From JBCCCJ01 sp039029315 (GTDB lineage: Bacteria; Bacteroidota; Bacteroidia; J057): a stretch of 64,000 bases of DNA. Below, piece after piece: positions 26,045-35,002 of this stretch; position 1 is the stretch's first letter; every line of letters starts with the position of its first letter. Location: contig JBCCGK010000050.1 of the NCBI GenBank assembly GCA_039029315.1, positions 1 to 64,000 of the forward strand, written 5' to 3'. The notes beneath the pieces are model-generated. The model was not told where the DNA came from. It saw only the letters and a program-made list of their open reading frames with translations, and ran no database searches. The position numbers and the translations under genes were made by a program.

Positions 26045-28054
26045 ATGGCAAGAATCCCCCAACATATCGTCGATCAGATCTACAATGCCATCGATATTGT
26101 AGAGATTATCTCTGATTATGTTACGCTCAAAAAGAAGGGAGCCAACTTCTGGGCACTCTCTCCATTTTCAAATGAAAAAACGCCCTCATTTGCAGTCAAT
26201 CCTGTCAAGGGCATCTACAAAGATTTCAGTTCACAGAAAGGTGGCAATGCCATTAATTTTCTGATGGAGGTAGAGGGATATACCTATGCCGAAGCCCTCA
26301 AGCATATTGCCCGCAAGTATGGCATTGAAATCGAAGAGGAGGAAGAGACGCCAGAAATCAAGGAGGCCAGAGACAAACGCCAAAGCCTCTTCATCGTCAA
26401 TGAATTTGCTGCACGTTTCTTTCAGAAGCAATTATTAGAGACAGATGCTGGTCGCAAAATCGGGCTGACCTACTTCAAGGAACGAGGAATCCTGGAATCC
26501 ACCATAGAGGAATTTCAGTTGGGATACTCTCCTGAACAATGGGAAGCTTTTGCACAAGAAGCCATCCAACAACAATACAAAGAAGAATATCTTCTGGAAC
26601 TGGGATTGGTCAGCAAGTCTGAGAAAAATGGCAAGTTGTTTGACCGATTCCGCGACAGGGTGATGTTTACCATTACCAATCAGGTTGGAAAGGTGGTCGG
26701 ATTTGGTGGAAGAATCCTCGGCAATCGAAAAGATGTTGGCAAATACATCAACTCTTCTGAGTCCGACATCTACCATAAGAGTCAGATTCTCTATGGCCTA
26801 TATCAGGCAAAAAAACATATCCGGGACGATGATCTCTGTATCCTCACCGAAGGATATATGGACACCATTGTTCTCCACCAAAATGGCATCAAGCATGTGG
26901 TGGCTTCAAGTGGGACTGCCCTTACGATTGAGCAAATCCGGCTGATCCGACGATTTACCCGCAATGTCCTCATGATCTATGATGGAGATGCTGCAGGTGT
27001 CCGGGCATCTTTACGGGGAATCGATCTACTGATCAAAGAAGAGATGCATCCTCAAGTGCTGGTCTTGCCTGACAATCATGACCCGGACTCTTATGTGAGC
27101 GAATTTGGTCCACAAGCATTTCTGGACTGTATCTCCAAAGAAGCCTTGTCTTTTCTGGATTTCAAGTTACAAATTCTTCGTCAGGGAAGTGTGGCAGGAG
27201 ACCCGCGAGCAGAAGCTGAAATTGTCAAAGGCATGGCGAGTACAGTCGCTCAGGTAGCAGATCGGGTCCAACGACAAATGTACATTCGACATGTCGCACA
27301 GAAAGTCGACGTCACCGAAGCGCTGATGACGCATGCGGTAGAGGAAGCGCGCCGACAAGTCAACAAACTGGAAGCCCGTGAGCGGAAACGGGAAGCCTAC
27401 AAAAAGCAGCAAGAAGATCCCGGAGAAGTCAAATCGCTGGATGGCTTCAAACAACTCAAGTTGGCCCATCAGGAGCGAGAACTTCTGCGAGTTCTGATCA
27501 ATTATCCGGATAAATCTATCCCGGATATGGCAGAGGATGATTCTTTGGAGGATGAGGAAGGAAATCCTATTGAGTATGAGCAAATCCCCTTAATCGAGAT
27601 TTTTCTGGTAGAGTTGGAAGGATTGGTATTTGAGAACCAAATCTATGAACAACTCAAGCAGGAGATCTTCCAGGAGTTTGAGGAGAAAGGCTCAGTAGAT
27701 ATCAATCGTTGGCTCAATCACGAAAAGGACGATTTGCGCAAAATCGTGTCAGAATTGATGATATCCACACATGAGATCAGCCCAAACTGGCGCAAACATG
27801 GGGCCTTTGTTCTCGATCTGGATGAGAACATCAGACGTACCGTGGAAGGGCCATTATTTCACTATAAGAATCGGAAAGTCGAACAATTACTCAGCGAATG
27901 TCAGGCCAGTCTGAAAGCTGCGCAAGAAGCGGAAAAATTCGAAGAAGTCGAGGAATTGCTGGAATCCTATGTATACCTGACGAATCTGCGGAAAAAGATT
28001 TTTGAGAAAATAGGAACAGAAGGGGCCGTGAGGGGAAGTGATGCGCATTTGTAG
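26045..28054 (+). CDS. dnaG: DNA primase DnaG with zinc ligands lost
   Basis: This 669-aa replication primase makes RNA primers at the fork and binds DnaB helicase through its C-terminus. The N-terminal CHC2 domain (residues 1-100) is recognisable from SPFSNEKTPSFAVNPVKGIY, but the usual Cys-x2-His...Cys-x2-Cys zinc ligands are replaced (SPFS, and FSSQKGG where FGCGxGG is expected). The catalytic TOPRIM region is intact: LTEGYMDTIVLHQNG near residue 265 and MIYDGDAAGVRAS near 312, giving the Glu and Asp metal ligands. The C-terminal helicase-binding part is long and acidic. I chose the ATG at 26045; the frame is open 27 bp further. It ends in TAG. Confidence 0.95.
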   Translation: MARIPQHIVDQIYNAIDIVEIISDYVTLKKKGANFWALSPFSNEKTPSFAVNPVKGIYKDFSSQKGGNAINFLMEVEGYTYAEALKHIARKYGIEIEEEEETPEIKEARDKRQSLFIVNEFAARFFQKQLLETDAGRKIGLTYFKERGILESTIEEFQLGYSPEQWEAFAQEAIQQQYKEEYLLELGLVSKSEKNGKLFDRFRDRVMFTITNQVGKVVGFGGRILGNRKDVGKYINSSESDIYHKSQILYGLYQAKKHIRDDDLCILTEGYMDTIVLHQNGIKHVVASSGTALTIEQIRLIRRFTRNVLMIYDGDAAGVRASLRGIDLLIKEEMHPQVLVLPDNHDPDSYVSEFGPQAFLDCISKEALSFLDFKLQILRQGSVAGDPRAEAEIVKGMASTVAQVADRVQRQMYIRHVAQKVDVTEALMTHAVEEARRQVNKLEARERKREAYKKQQEDPGEVKSLDGFKQLKLAHQERELLRVLINYPDKSIPDMAEDDSLEDEEGNPIEYEQIPLIEIFLVELEGLVFENQIYEQLKQEIFQEFEEKGSVDINRWLNHEKDDLRKIVSELMISTHEISPNWRKHGAFVLDLDENIRRTVEGPLFHYKNRKVEQLLSECQASLKAAQEAEKFEEVEELLESYVYLTNLRKKIFEKIGTEGAVRGSDAHL

Positions 28055-28437
28055 CTGAATCTTTAGCTGACCACAGCAGAAGAATTTTCATAGGGATGAT
28101 TGGCAGACCATCTCCCTTGTTCCCCTATCTCAGATAGACAGGCATCCTCTTTGGCAAACTCACCCACAAAAAAGCAGGAGCTTTTTGACAAAGCTCCTGC
28201 TGTATGATGATGCAGAGGAAATACGGAAAGCTCAAGAGATGCGCTTATCTCTGCGATTCATTCATATGCTTGATCCACGGGGGAAGATCGGTCCAAAAGC
28301 TATGTGGGAATCATCCCGACTTTCCACATCTCGCTCAAGTCTTTGCTTCCTCCTCCAGGGCGAGGCACATCCTTGATGTCTTCCTGAAGAATCAGGAATC
28401 TATTCGTTCGGATGAGCCTGTACAAATGGATAATTGG
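28055..28437. other. Intergenic between converging dnaG and SulP genes
   Basis: The region contains the hairpin at 28174-28200 and otherwise nothing I recognise. Confidence 0.6.
28174..28200 (-). terminator. Rho-independent terminator of the SulP gene
   Basis: GCAGGAGCTTT and AAAGCTCCTGC form an 11-bp stem with a short loop. On the minus strand it is followed by TTTTTTGTG. It sits about 240 bp past the SulP stop, and may also stop dnaG transcripts from the other side. Confidence 0.8.
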
Positions 28438-30072
28438 TCATCCTTTTTTTTCCTGCAAAATTGTATATGCCTCTTTGACCGGATCATTGAAAGCCGCGCC
28501 TCCATTTTTATCCATCCCAACAATCGTTAAATCGATGTTGTGGATCTTGGCTTTGTCTTTGAAATCAGCAATGATCTCTCGTACATCATAATCGATAGAA
28601 ATGGACCGACTTGCATCAATCAATACTTTGGTATTGGCTGGAATCTCATCCAGGGTCTTCATGATATTGGCACGGTTGAGGAAGGAGACATCCTCTGACA
28701 GTCTGATGACGATGGATTCATCTTTCTCATCTGTTTGTTTGGAAACAGAATATGGCATTCTATAGTTGTTCATCAGGATGGTAAAGATGGCCACAGCCAT
28801 TCCAAGGCCAATTCCAATCAGCAGGTCAGTTGTTACAATTCCAATGATGGTTACCATGAATGGAATGAATTGATACCAGCCATTCTTATACATTTGCTTG
28901 AAGAGAGAAGGCTTTGCAAGCTTAAATCCAACAGCAAAGAGAATAGCAGCGAGTGTTGCAAGTGGGATCAAATTCAACACCTTTGGGATAAACATCACAG
29001 ACAGCAACAACATAAATCCATGAAAGATGGCTGACTGTTTGGTACGGCCGCCAGACTGAATGTTGGCAGAACTTCTGACAATTACCTGTGTAACGGGCAA
29101 GCCTCCTATCAGGCCGGAGAGCATGTTTCCAAGTCCTTGCGCTTTCAGCTCGCGATTGGTAGGCGTCACACGCTTATATGGATCAAGCTTGTCTGTTGCT
29201 TCCACACAGAGTAGTGTTTCCAAACTCGCAACCACAGCGATGGTTATAGCCACCACATACACTTCTCCATTTGCCAATTGTGTGAAATCAGGGAAGGTAA
29301 ACAGAGAAAAGAAGCCCATGATATTATCAGCAACAGGAAGCTGCACCAGATGTTTGGTATTGATCGCCAAAGAAGGGAAAGCGGATTTGAACAACTCGTT
29401 CAGCAGTATACCTGACACAACCACAACCAGCGGTCCCTGAATCAACTGAAATACTTTCTGACGCTTCATGAATGGACGCTCCCACAAAATCAGGATTGCC
29501 AGAGACAAGAAAGCAATGATCATGGCTCCTGGGTGTATATAATCCAACATATTGAACAGCTCGGAGAAAGTATTCTGCGAATCTTGCTGGGCAAATGTCA
29601 GGCTTCCTTCAGGCACTTTGTCATACCCGAAGGCATGAGGAATCTGTTTTAGAAAGATGATAATCCCAATACCCGCCAACATGCCTTTGATGACTGAGGA
29701 TGGAAAATAGTAGCCAATGATCCCTGCTTGAAGAAATCCTAATATCATCTGAAACAAGCCCGCCAGAACGACAGCTACCAGAAAAGTTTCCCAGGCTCCT
29801 AGAGAGGAAATCGCACTTAGTACAATGACTGCCAGGCCTGCGGCAGGACCACTAACGCCGATAGGTGAGCCACTGACCACTCCCACCACAATTCCACCTA
29901 CTATGCCCGCAATGATTCCAGAAAACAGGGGAGCTCCGGAAGCCAACGCGATTCCCAGGCAAAGGGGAGTTGCCACCAGGAATACCACAATACTCGCAGG
30001 AAGGTCGTATTTGACATTCGCCCACATGCTTTCCGATGTTTGTTGAAAGTTTTTCTGCTGTTGTTTTGCCAT
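28438..30072 (-). CDS. SulP family inorganic anion transporter with STAS domain
   Basis: This 544-aa inner-membrane protein has about 12-14 helices. The SulP signature region runs through ATPLCLGIALASGAPLFSG and SGSPIGVSGPAAGLAVIVLS (residues 35-85). The GLGNMLSGLIGGLPVTQVIV stretch near residue 310 is the conserved SulP/SLC26 element. A C-terminal STAS domain (VLIDASRSISIDYDVREII) ends the protein. Family members carry sulfate, bicarbonate or other anions. The particular anion cannot be read, although Bacteroidota members of this kind are often bicarbonate-type. I chose the ATG at 30072 over a TTG at 30105. Confidence 0.92.
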   Translation of the reverse strand: MAKQQQKNFQQTSESMWANVKYDLPASIVVFLVATPLCLGIALASGAPLFSGIIAGIVGGIVVGVVSGSPIGVSGPAAGLAVIVLSAISSLGAWETFLVAVVLAGLFQMILGFLQAGIIGYYFPSSVIKGMLAGIGIIIFLKQIPHAFGYDKVPEGSLTFAQQDSQNTFSELFNMLDYIHPGAMIIAFLSLAILILWERPFMKRQKVFQLIQGPLVVVVSGILLNELFKSAFPSLAINTKHLVQLPVADNIMGFFSLFTFPDFTQLANGEVYVVAITIAVVASLETLLCVEATDKLDPYKRVTPTNRELKAQGLGNMLSGLIGGLPVTQVIVRSSANIQSGGRTKQSAIFHGFMLLLSVMFIPKVLNLIPLATLAAILFAVGFKLAKPSLFKQMYKNGWYQFIPFMVTIIGIVTTDLLIGIGLGMAVAIFTILMNNYRMPYSVSKQTDEKDESIVIRLSEDVSFLNRANIMKTLDEIPANTKVLIDASRSISIDYDVREIIADFKDKAKIHNIDLTIVGMDKNGGAAFNDPVKEAYTILQEKKG

Positions 30073-30165
30073 CACTGATGAAGTTGTTTGCTCTTTAAAT
30101 CGCAAAAGTGAATACTGTTAATGAATACTATATAAAAATCAGATTAAAATCAGATTAGAAAATCA

Positions 30166-31506
30166 TTAATCTCTGACATTTAAGGTTGCAATCGGAAAAA
30201 GTAAGGTACAAGTCGTGCCTTTGTTCAATTCGGATCGATAGTGGATCGATCCATTATGAAGCTTGACAATTTTGTTGACCATGGTAAGCCCTATGCCATG
30301 ACCTTCTTTCCCGCGCACATTGTTCGCACGAAAAAAAGGCTCAAAAATATTTTCCATATCCGCTTGTGGAATTCCGACCCCTCGATCTGTTATTTTGATG
30401 AATAAATGATTGTCCATTCGGCCATAACTGATGCGTACCTGTTGATTGTCGGAATATTTGTACGCATTCTCCACCAAATTAAATAATGCCACCCGCATCA
30501 GACTGCGATTGCCCACGATGGAACAATCATCCAGTCCTCTGTCAAATTGCAGCCTCATTCCTTCAGGAGGAAACTCTTCCAGAATTTCCAGCATCAGCTG
30601 ATCCAGGCAGATCGGCTCTGCATCTGGCAGGACAAGGTGTGCCTCTGCTTTTTCCAGGTCCAACAGCTGATTGATCAGCAGTTGGAGGCGATCTGCTTCC
30701 TCCTGAATAATGCTTAAACTGACCTTGTATTCTTCTATACTTCTATCCTTGATCAGGAGAACATCTGTGGCAGCACCGATCGCGGTCAGGGGAGTTTTCA
30801 TTTCATGGCTGGCATTTCGAACAAATTGCCGTTGTGCTTCAAAGGATCTCTGAAGTCGATCCAGCATTCGATTAAAAGCAATGGCAACTTTTCCGATTTC
30901 ATCCAAAGGGTTATTGACCTGTAGGCGCAAATCCAGTCGCTCGGCACTAATATGGCTTGCCTGATAGATTTTATTCTCCAGGGGCTTCAGGGCCCGGATG
31001 ATCCCAATACGATAGACGATCACCTGCCCCAGAATCAAAAAGGCTCCCCCAAACAGCAACATCCTTTTCAGGAAATTCAGTTTACTATTCCCAAAGGTAT
31101 CCAGAGCTGTGACGACTACGGCATATTCGCCAGTAGGCAGATTGTAATACCTGCCGACTCCCTGGGCTTCCCCATGCCAGAATCTGACCAGCTTTTCATT
31201 CTGGATTCTTTCTGCAAATTGAGGGGGGAACATGCGTTCCAGGGAGTCCAGGCCGCTCGGTCGCAAACTTATAGCGTACTCCTTTTCTTCATCCAGGGTT
31301 TGTAAAAACTTGGCACGGATGGACTGACGCATAGCCTCATTTTCCAGAAACATTAATTCGGTTAGAGATACGCGTTCTTCCAACCTGCTAAAAAATTGCT
31401 GCTCGTAAAATCTGGCGGTAAAAAAGTATAGCAATACCCCAAGGGCCGCAATGGATACAATCCCTGTGATGGATAAAGTATACGTTAGTCGATCTCGAAT
31501 CTTCAT
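30166..31506 (-). CDS. Two-component sensor histidine kinase
   Basis: This 446-aa kinase has TM helix 1 (about 12-32), a periplasmic sensor of about 110 residues, TM helix 2 (about 148-168) and a HAMP linker (ALKPLENKIYQASHISAERL). HisKA follows with His in SHEMKTPL (about 234), then HATPase_c with DRGVGIP and GHGIGLTMV. It autophosphorylates and passes phosphate to the regulator encoded 21 bp upstream, so the pair is one operon with the regulator first. The layout matches CusS/ArlS-type OmpR-family partners. The signal is unknown. It lies upstream of the SulP gene on the same strand. Confidence 0.93.
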   Translation of the reverse strand: MKIRDRLTYTLSITGIVSIAALGVLLYFFTARFYEQQFFSRLEERVSLTELMFLENEAMRQSIRAKFLQTLDEEKEYAISLRPSGLDSLERMFPPQFAERIQNEKLVRFWHGEAQGVGRYYNLPTGEYAVVVTALDTFGNSKLNFLKRMLLFGGAFLILGQVIVYRIGIIRALKPLENKIYQASHISAERLDLRLQVNNPLDEIGKVAIAFNRMLDRLQRSFEAQRQFVRNASHEMKTPLTAIGAATDVLLIKDRSIEEYKVSLSIIQEEADRLQLLINQLLDLEKAEAHLVLPDAEPICLDQLMLEILEEFPPEGMRLQFDRGLDDCSIVGNRSLMRVALFNLVENAYKYSDNQQVRISYGRMDNHLFIKITDRGVGIPQADMENIFEPFFRANNVRGKEGHGIGLTMVNKIVKLHNGSIHYRSELNKGTTCTLLFPIATLNVRD

Positions 31507-31527
31507 ATAATGCTATTCCGATTAGGA

Positions 31528-32208
31528 TCATGAAGCCTTCAGCAGATAGCCCATTCCCACAACTGTGTGGATAAGTTTCTGACCAAAAGGTTTGTCAATT
31601 TTCTTGCGAAGATACGCCATATAGACATCTACTACATTCGTTCCGAGGTCAAAATGCACATTCCAGACATTCTCCAGGATTTCCATTCGATTGACCACCC
31701 GGTTTTTGTTCTGAATCAGATATTGCAATAAGTAGAATTCTTTGGCAGTCAGTTTGATTTGTTGACCCGCCCTGATAGCCGTTTTCAAATCCAGATCCAG
31801 TATCAAATCTGCTACGGCCAGCTGATTTATCGGGTTGGCTTTCCGGCCTCTACTGCGCGCGAGCGAATTGACCCTGGCAAGTAATTCTCTGAATTTGAAT
31901 GGTTTGCCTAGATAATCATCTGCTCCCGCATCAAATCCCTTCACAAGATCATCTGTTTCATTTAAAGCTGTGAGCATCAAGATTCGGGAATCGACTTGGA
32001 CTTTTTGCCTCAAGCGTTTGCAGATTTCAAGGCCGTTGACGCCTGGCAGGATCAGGTCAAGGATGATAACATCATATTGATTCCGACTCGCAAGGTGTAG
32101 ACCAATGTCACCGTCAAAGGCTTGCATGACCTCATATCCATTTTCTTCCAGCCCCTTTTTGATAAAGCCAGAAATAGACGCCTCATCTTCAATCAACAAA
32201 ACATTCAT
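31528..32208 (-). CDS. OmpR/PhoB-family response regulator
   Basis: This 226-aa regulator has receiver acidic pocket LLIEDE near residue 4, phospho-acceptor Asp in IILDLILPG near 51, and the conserved Lys in LGKPF near 102. The C-terminal winged helix (residues 125-226) carries KLTAKEFYLLQYLIQ and VVDVYMAYLRKKID, typical of transcriptional activators that bind direct repeats as dimers. I chose the ATG at 32208; an upstream GTG/ATG extension adds 12 residues without support. It is co-transcribed with the following kinase. Confidence 0.95.
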   Translation of the reverse strand: MNVLLIEDEASISGFIKKGLEENGYEVMQAFDGDIGLHLASRNQYDVIILDLILPGVNGLEICKRLRQKVQVDSRILMLTALNETDDLVKGFDAGADDYLGKPFKFRELLARVNSLARSRGRKANPINQLAVADLILDLDLKTAIRAGQQIKLTAKEFYLLQYLIQNKNRVVNRMEILENVWNVHFDLGTNVVDVYMAYLRKKIDKPFGQKLIHTVVGMGYLLKAS

Positions 32209-32693
32209 ATCAGTCAAATAATCCGGTCTTATTCCTTCTGTCAAACAAACAAAGATGTAATTTTGTTTTCAATTGTGAGGGTTTTGGCAAGCTACACAGG
32301 GGTTCTTTTATTTCGTTCATTCTCTCTCATCTTCCCAAAACGATCAGACCATGCCCAGATCAGTATGAACGCAAATGAACAGGGACATAAAGCGACTGTT
32401 CGTTCTCCCTGCAATATACATAAGTCTCCCCCTAACCAGCAAATAATCAATTGGTTAAGACCAGATATCTTTCATCAGTCCTGCCAAATTGAAGAATCTC
32501 GAGCACAGATATGCCAGAGGACAAGTACCTCAGGTCAAGTTCCAGCTTTTGTTCCTTCGCGACCATGGCATCTATTTGAGTTGAAACAAGACAAATAGCT
32601 TCACCAAATCCCAAAATATTTCCTTCTTGGTTTTCCTCCTTCCTCGAACCCCTGTATCTTTGCCCACTTATTCCAAACAACCTAAACTGACCT
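32209..32693. other. Divergent intergenic region between regulator and surE
   Basis: This 485-bp region carries the promoters of the response-regulator operon and of surE. A TATCTTTG -7 element lies at 32655-32662, 31 bp before the surE ATG. I see no gene here. Confidence 0.5.
32655..32662 (+). promoter_or_regulatory. -7 element of the surE-lpxB promoter
   Basis: TATCTTTG fits the Bacteroidota TAnnTTTG box. The best upstream TTG (32627-32629) is 25 bp away, longer than the usual 19-21, so only the -7 half is well supported. Confidence 0.45.
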
Positions 32694-33470
32694 ATGAGCA
32701 AATCCTCTCCCAATATCCTGATCAGCAATGATGACGGGATACAGGCTCCCGGTATCTTACGCCTGGTAGAAGTCGCACAAGAATTTGGAACTGTAACTGT
32801 CGTCGCACCAGATAGTGCCCAAAGTGGCATGGGGCACGCCATCAGTGTCGGAAAACCACTGAGACTCCATCATGAAGTATTGCAGAATGGCCTTCCTGGA
32901 TATGCATTAAGTGGCACGCCTGCCGACTGTGTTAAGTTTGCCACTGGAGTCTTGATGGATGAACTGCCTGACCTGATTCTCTCCGGGATCAATCATGGTG
33001 CCAATTCCTCTGTTAGCAGTCTGTATTCTGGCACACTCTCTGCGGCAAGAGAAGGCTCCGTGCAGGGCTTGCCTTCTATTGGGTTCTCTCTTTGTCATTT
33101 CGATGAAGCGGCAGATATGTCTGTGGCTCAAGAAGTTGCTAGAGTGATCATCCGTGCAGCACTTGATCGCCCGCTGGCCCCTGGCAGATTGCTCAATGTC
33201 AATATTCCCTTCCTGTCTACCTCTGACCTCAAAGGCATCAAAATCACCCGACAGGCCAAAGGCAAATGGACAGAGGAATTTGACGAAAGAGAAGATCCCT
33301 TTGGCAGAAAATACTATTGGCTGAAAGGGCGATTCGACCTGATGGACGATGGAACCGATACGGATGAGTATGCCCTTAATAATGGTTATGTTTCGGTTAC
33401 GCCTATGATGCACGATCTTACCGCCCATCCTCAAATGGCAGATCTTGTTTCCTGGAATTTGTCATTGTAA
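32694..33470 (+). CDS. surE: 5'/3'-nucleotidase SurE
   Basis: This 258-aa cytoplasmic phosphatase removes phosphate from nucleoside monophosphates (and short polyphosphate in some species). The N-terminal motif ILISNDDGIQAPGI supplies the metal-binding Asp-Asp. SGTPADCVKFA and LILSGINHGANSSVSSLYSG provide the other metal and phosphate-site residues (Ser and Asn). The length is normal. It is followed after 10 bp by lpxB, an arrangement seen in other Bacteroidota. Confidence 0.96.
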   Translation: MSKSSPNILISNDDGIQAPGILRLVEVAQEFGTVTVVAPDSAQSGMGHAISVGKPLRLHHEVLQNGLPGYALSGTPADCVKFATGVLMDELPDLILSGINHGANSSVSSLYSGTLSAAREGSVQGLPSIGFSLCHFDEAADMSVAQEVARVIIRAALDRPLAPGRLLNVNIPFLSTSDLKGIKITRQAKGKWTEEFDEREDPFGRKYYWLKGRFDLMDDGTDTDEYALNNGYVSVTPMMHDLTAHPQMADLVSWNLSL

Positions 33471-33480
33471 GTTCGTTCGT

Positions 33481-34587
33481 ATGAAACTGTATGTCATTGC
33501 TGGCGAAGATTCTGGAGATCTCCATACGGGGAATCTGATTCAGGCCCTGAAGGTCCGCCAGTCCGAGATACAGTGTCGTGGAGTAGGAGGGGAGCATATG
33601 AAATCCGCCGGAACTGAACTGGTCGCCCATGTCAAAGACATCAATTTTATGGGCTTCTGGGAAGTGATTCGCAATCTGCGGACCATTCGTCAATTGTTCC
33701 AAACTGTGCAGTCAGACATCCTTTCCTGGCAGCCGGATGCTGTTCTGTTGGTCGACTATCCCGGATTCAATCTTCGCATGGCTCGCTTTCTCTTTGAGCG
33801 AGGGATTCGGGTGTTCTATTACATCTCTCCGCAGGTCTGGGCCTGGAAAAAGGGCAGGGTCAAAAAAATCCGACAGTATGTAGAGCGCATGTTTGTCATC
33901 CTGCCTTTTGAGCAAGACTTTTATGCCAGAGAAGGTGTGGAGGTTGATTTTGTTGGGCATCCCCTGCTGGATGTGATTGAGGAACAAACGGAAACCAGAT
34001 CCAATAGCAAGCCAATCATTGCCCTCTTGCCAGGAAGCCGAAAGCAGGAGATTTCTCGCATGCTAAAGCCCATGTTGGCATTGGTCTCCAGATTTCCTGA
34101 CTATGACTTTGTGGTTGCTGGTGCCCCGAGCCAAACAGAGGCCTTCTATCGGTCACTCATGGGGAATCATCAGGCAGAACTTCGGATGAACCAGACCTAT
34201 GATATCCTGCAAGAGGCTTCCTATGCCGTCGTTACCTCGGGAACAGCAACTTTGGAAACGGCTCTGTTTCGGGTGCCAGAGGTGGTCTGCTATCGCGGCG
34301 CATGGATCTCCTATCAGATTGGCAAGCGATTGGTGAATGTGGACTATATCAGTTTGGTGAATTTGATTTTGGGTAGAAAAGCTGTGGAAGAACTGATTCA
34401 GGGAGCATTTACTCCTGATCGGGTAGAGAGAGAATTACGAAAATTGATGAAGAAAGACCGTCGAGCAAGCCTTCAGGAGGCGTATGCTGAGTTGAGGACT
34501 TTGTTAGGAGATTCTGGTGCGTCCGGCCGTACGGCTGAATTGTTACTTGAGAGGATACACGCCAGAGAAGGACAAACAGAGAAATAA
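33481..34587 (+). CDS. lpxB: Lipid-A-disaccharide synthase
   Basis: This 368-aa peripheral membrane glycosyltransferase (GT19) joins UDP-2,3-diacylglucosamine and lipid X to form the lipid A disaccharide. Visible landmarks are the N-terminal IAGEDSGDLHTG, YYISPQVWAWKKGR near residue 118, VGHPLLD near 160, LPGSRKQEI near 186 and TSGTATLETAL near 250. The length matches the family. It confirms a Gram-negative envelope. I chose the ATG at 33481, 10 bp after surE. Confidence 0.97.
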   Translation: MKLYVIAGEDSGDLHTGNLIQALKVRQSEIQCRGVGGEHMKSAGTELVAHVKDINFMGFWEVIRNLRTIRQLFQTVQSDILSWQPDAVLLVDYPGFNLRMARFLFERGIRVFYYISPQVWAWKKGRVKKIRQYVERMFVILPFEQDFYAREGVEVDFVGHPLLDVIEEQTETRSNSKPIIALLPGSRKQEISRMLKPMLALVSRFPDYDFVVAGAPSQTEAFYRSLMGNHQAELRMNQTYDILQEASYAVVTSGTATLETALFRVPEVVCYRGAWISYQIGKRLVNVDYISLVNLILGRKAVEELIQGAFTPDRVERELRKLMKKDRRASLQEAYAELRTLLGDSGASGRTAELLLERIHAREGQTEK

Positions 34588-34639
34588 ATTCCTGTATCCT
34601 TGGGCCTAAGTTTGACTTTGGCCAGACTTGCCTGTAACA

Positions 34640-34860
34640 GATTTACAGCTGAGGTGTTTATTTTGTTCGTGCCCCTCCAGCTCGATGGGATTGTTTGAAG
34701 GTTTCCACTTGTCAGTAGCACCCCACATAGCTATCATATTCATTGGCTGAGTTAGGATACAGAGGGGATTGGCTCTGAAAATGGCTACGGCTGTCTCACT
34801 CTGCTTCTGTTGCATCAACAACTCCTAGCCAAACATATTGATCATCTCTTCATGAATCAT
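34640..34860 (-). pseudogene. Remnant of a TPR-containing protein (C-terminal part)
   Basis: One frame reads MIHEEMINMFG, a TAG, then ELLMQQKQSETAVAIFRAN. The next frame continues PLYPNSANEYDSYVGCY before a TGA. Together these match the common TPR pattern 'GYxLLxxxxxxEAIxIFxxNxxLYPxSANxYDSLGEAY' found at the end of many serine hydrolases. A stop in place of Tyr, a frameshift and a second stop within 60 codons indicate a decayed fragment. I see nothing else in the 415-bp gap between lpxB and the S9 peptidase gene. Confidence 0.5.
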
Positions 34861-35002
34861 ACCTGTTTGTTGGCAATTTGTTAGATGTTTCAGGATACGC
34901 TCTTCCTATCGATGAGCAGCATTGTCCATCAGCAAGGTATTTATTCGTCAATAATTTCCACATGGAATCAGCAATGCTTATTGCTTATTGATCAATGTTT
35001 CC

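Noticed and set aside
32122..32598. 158-codon open frame over the response-regulator start and upstream region
   Set aside because: It overlaps a certain gene on the other strand and has no domain-like sequence.
34606..34821. 71-codon open frame as a real small gene
   Set aside because: It is a shifted part of a decayed TPR gene with stops in the true frame.
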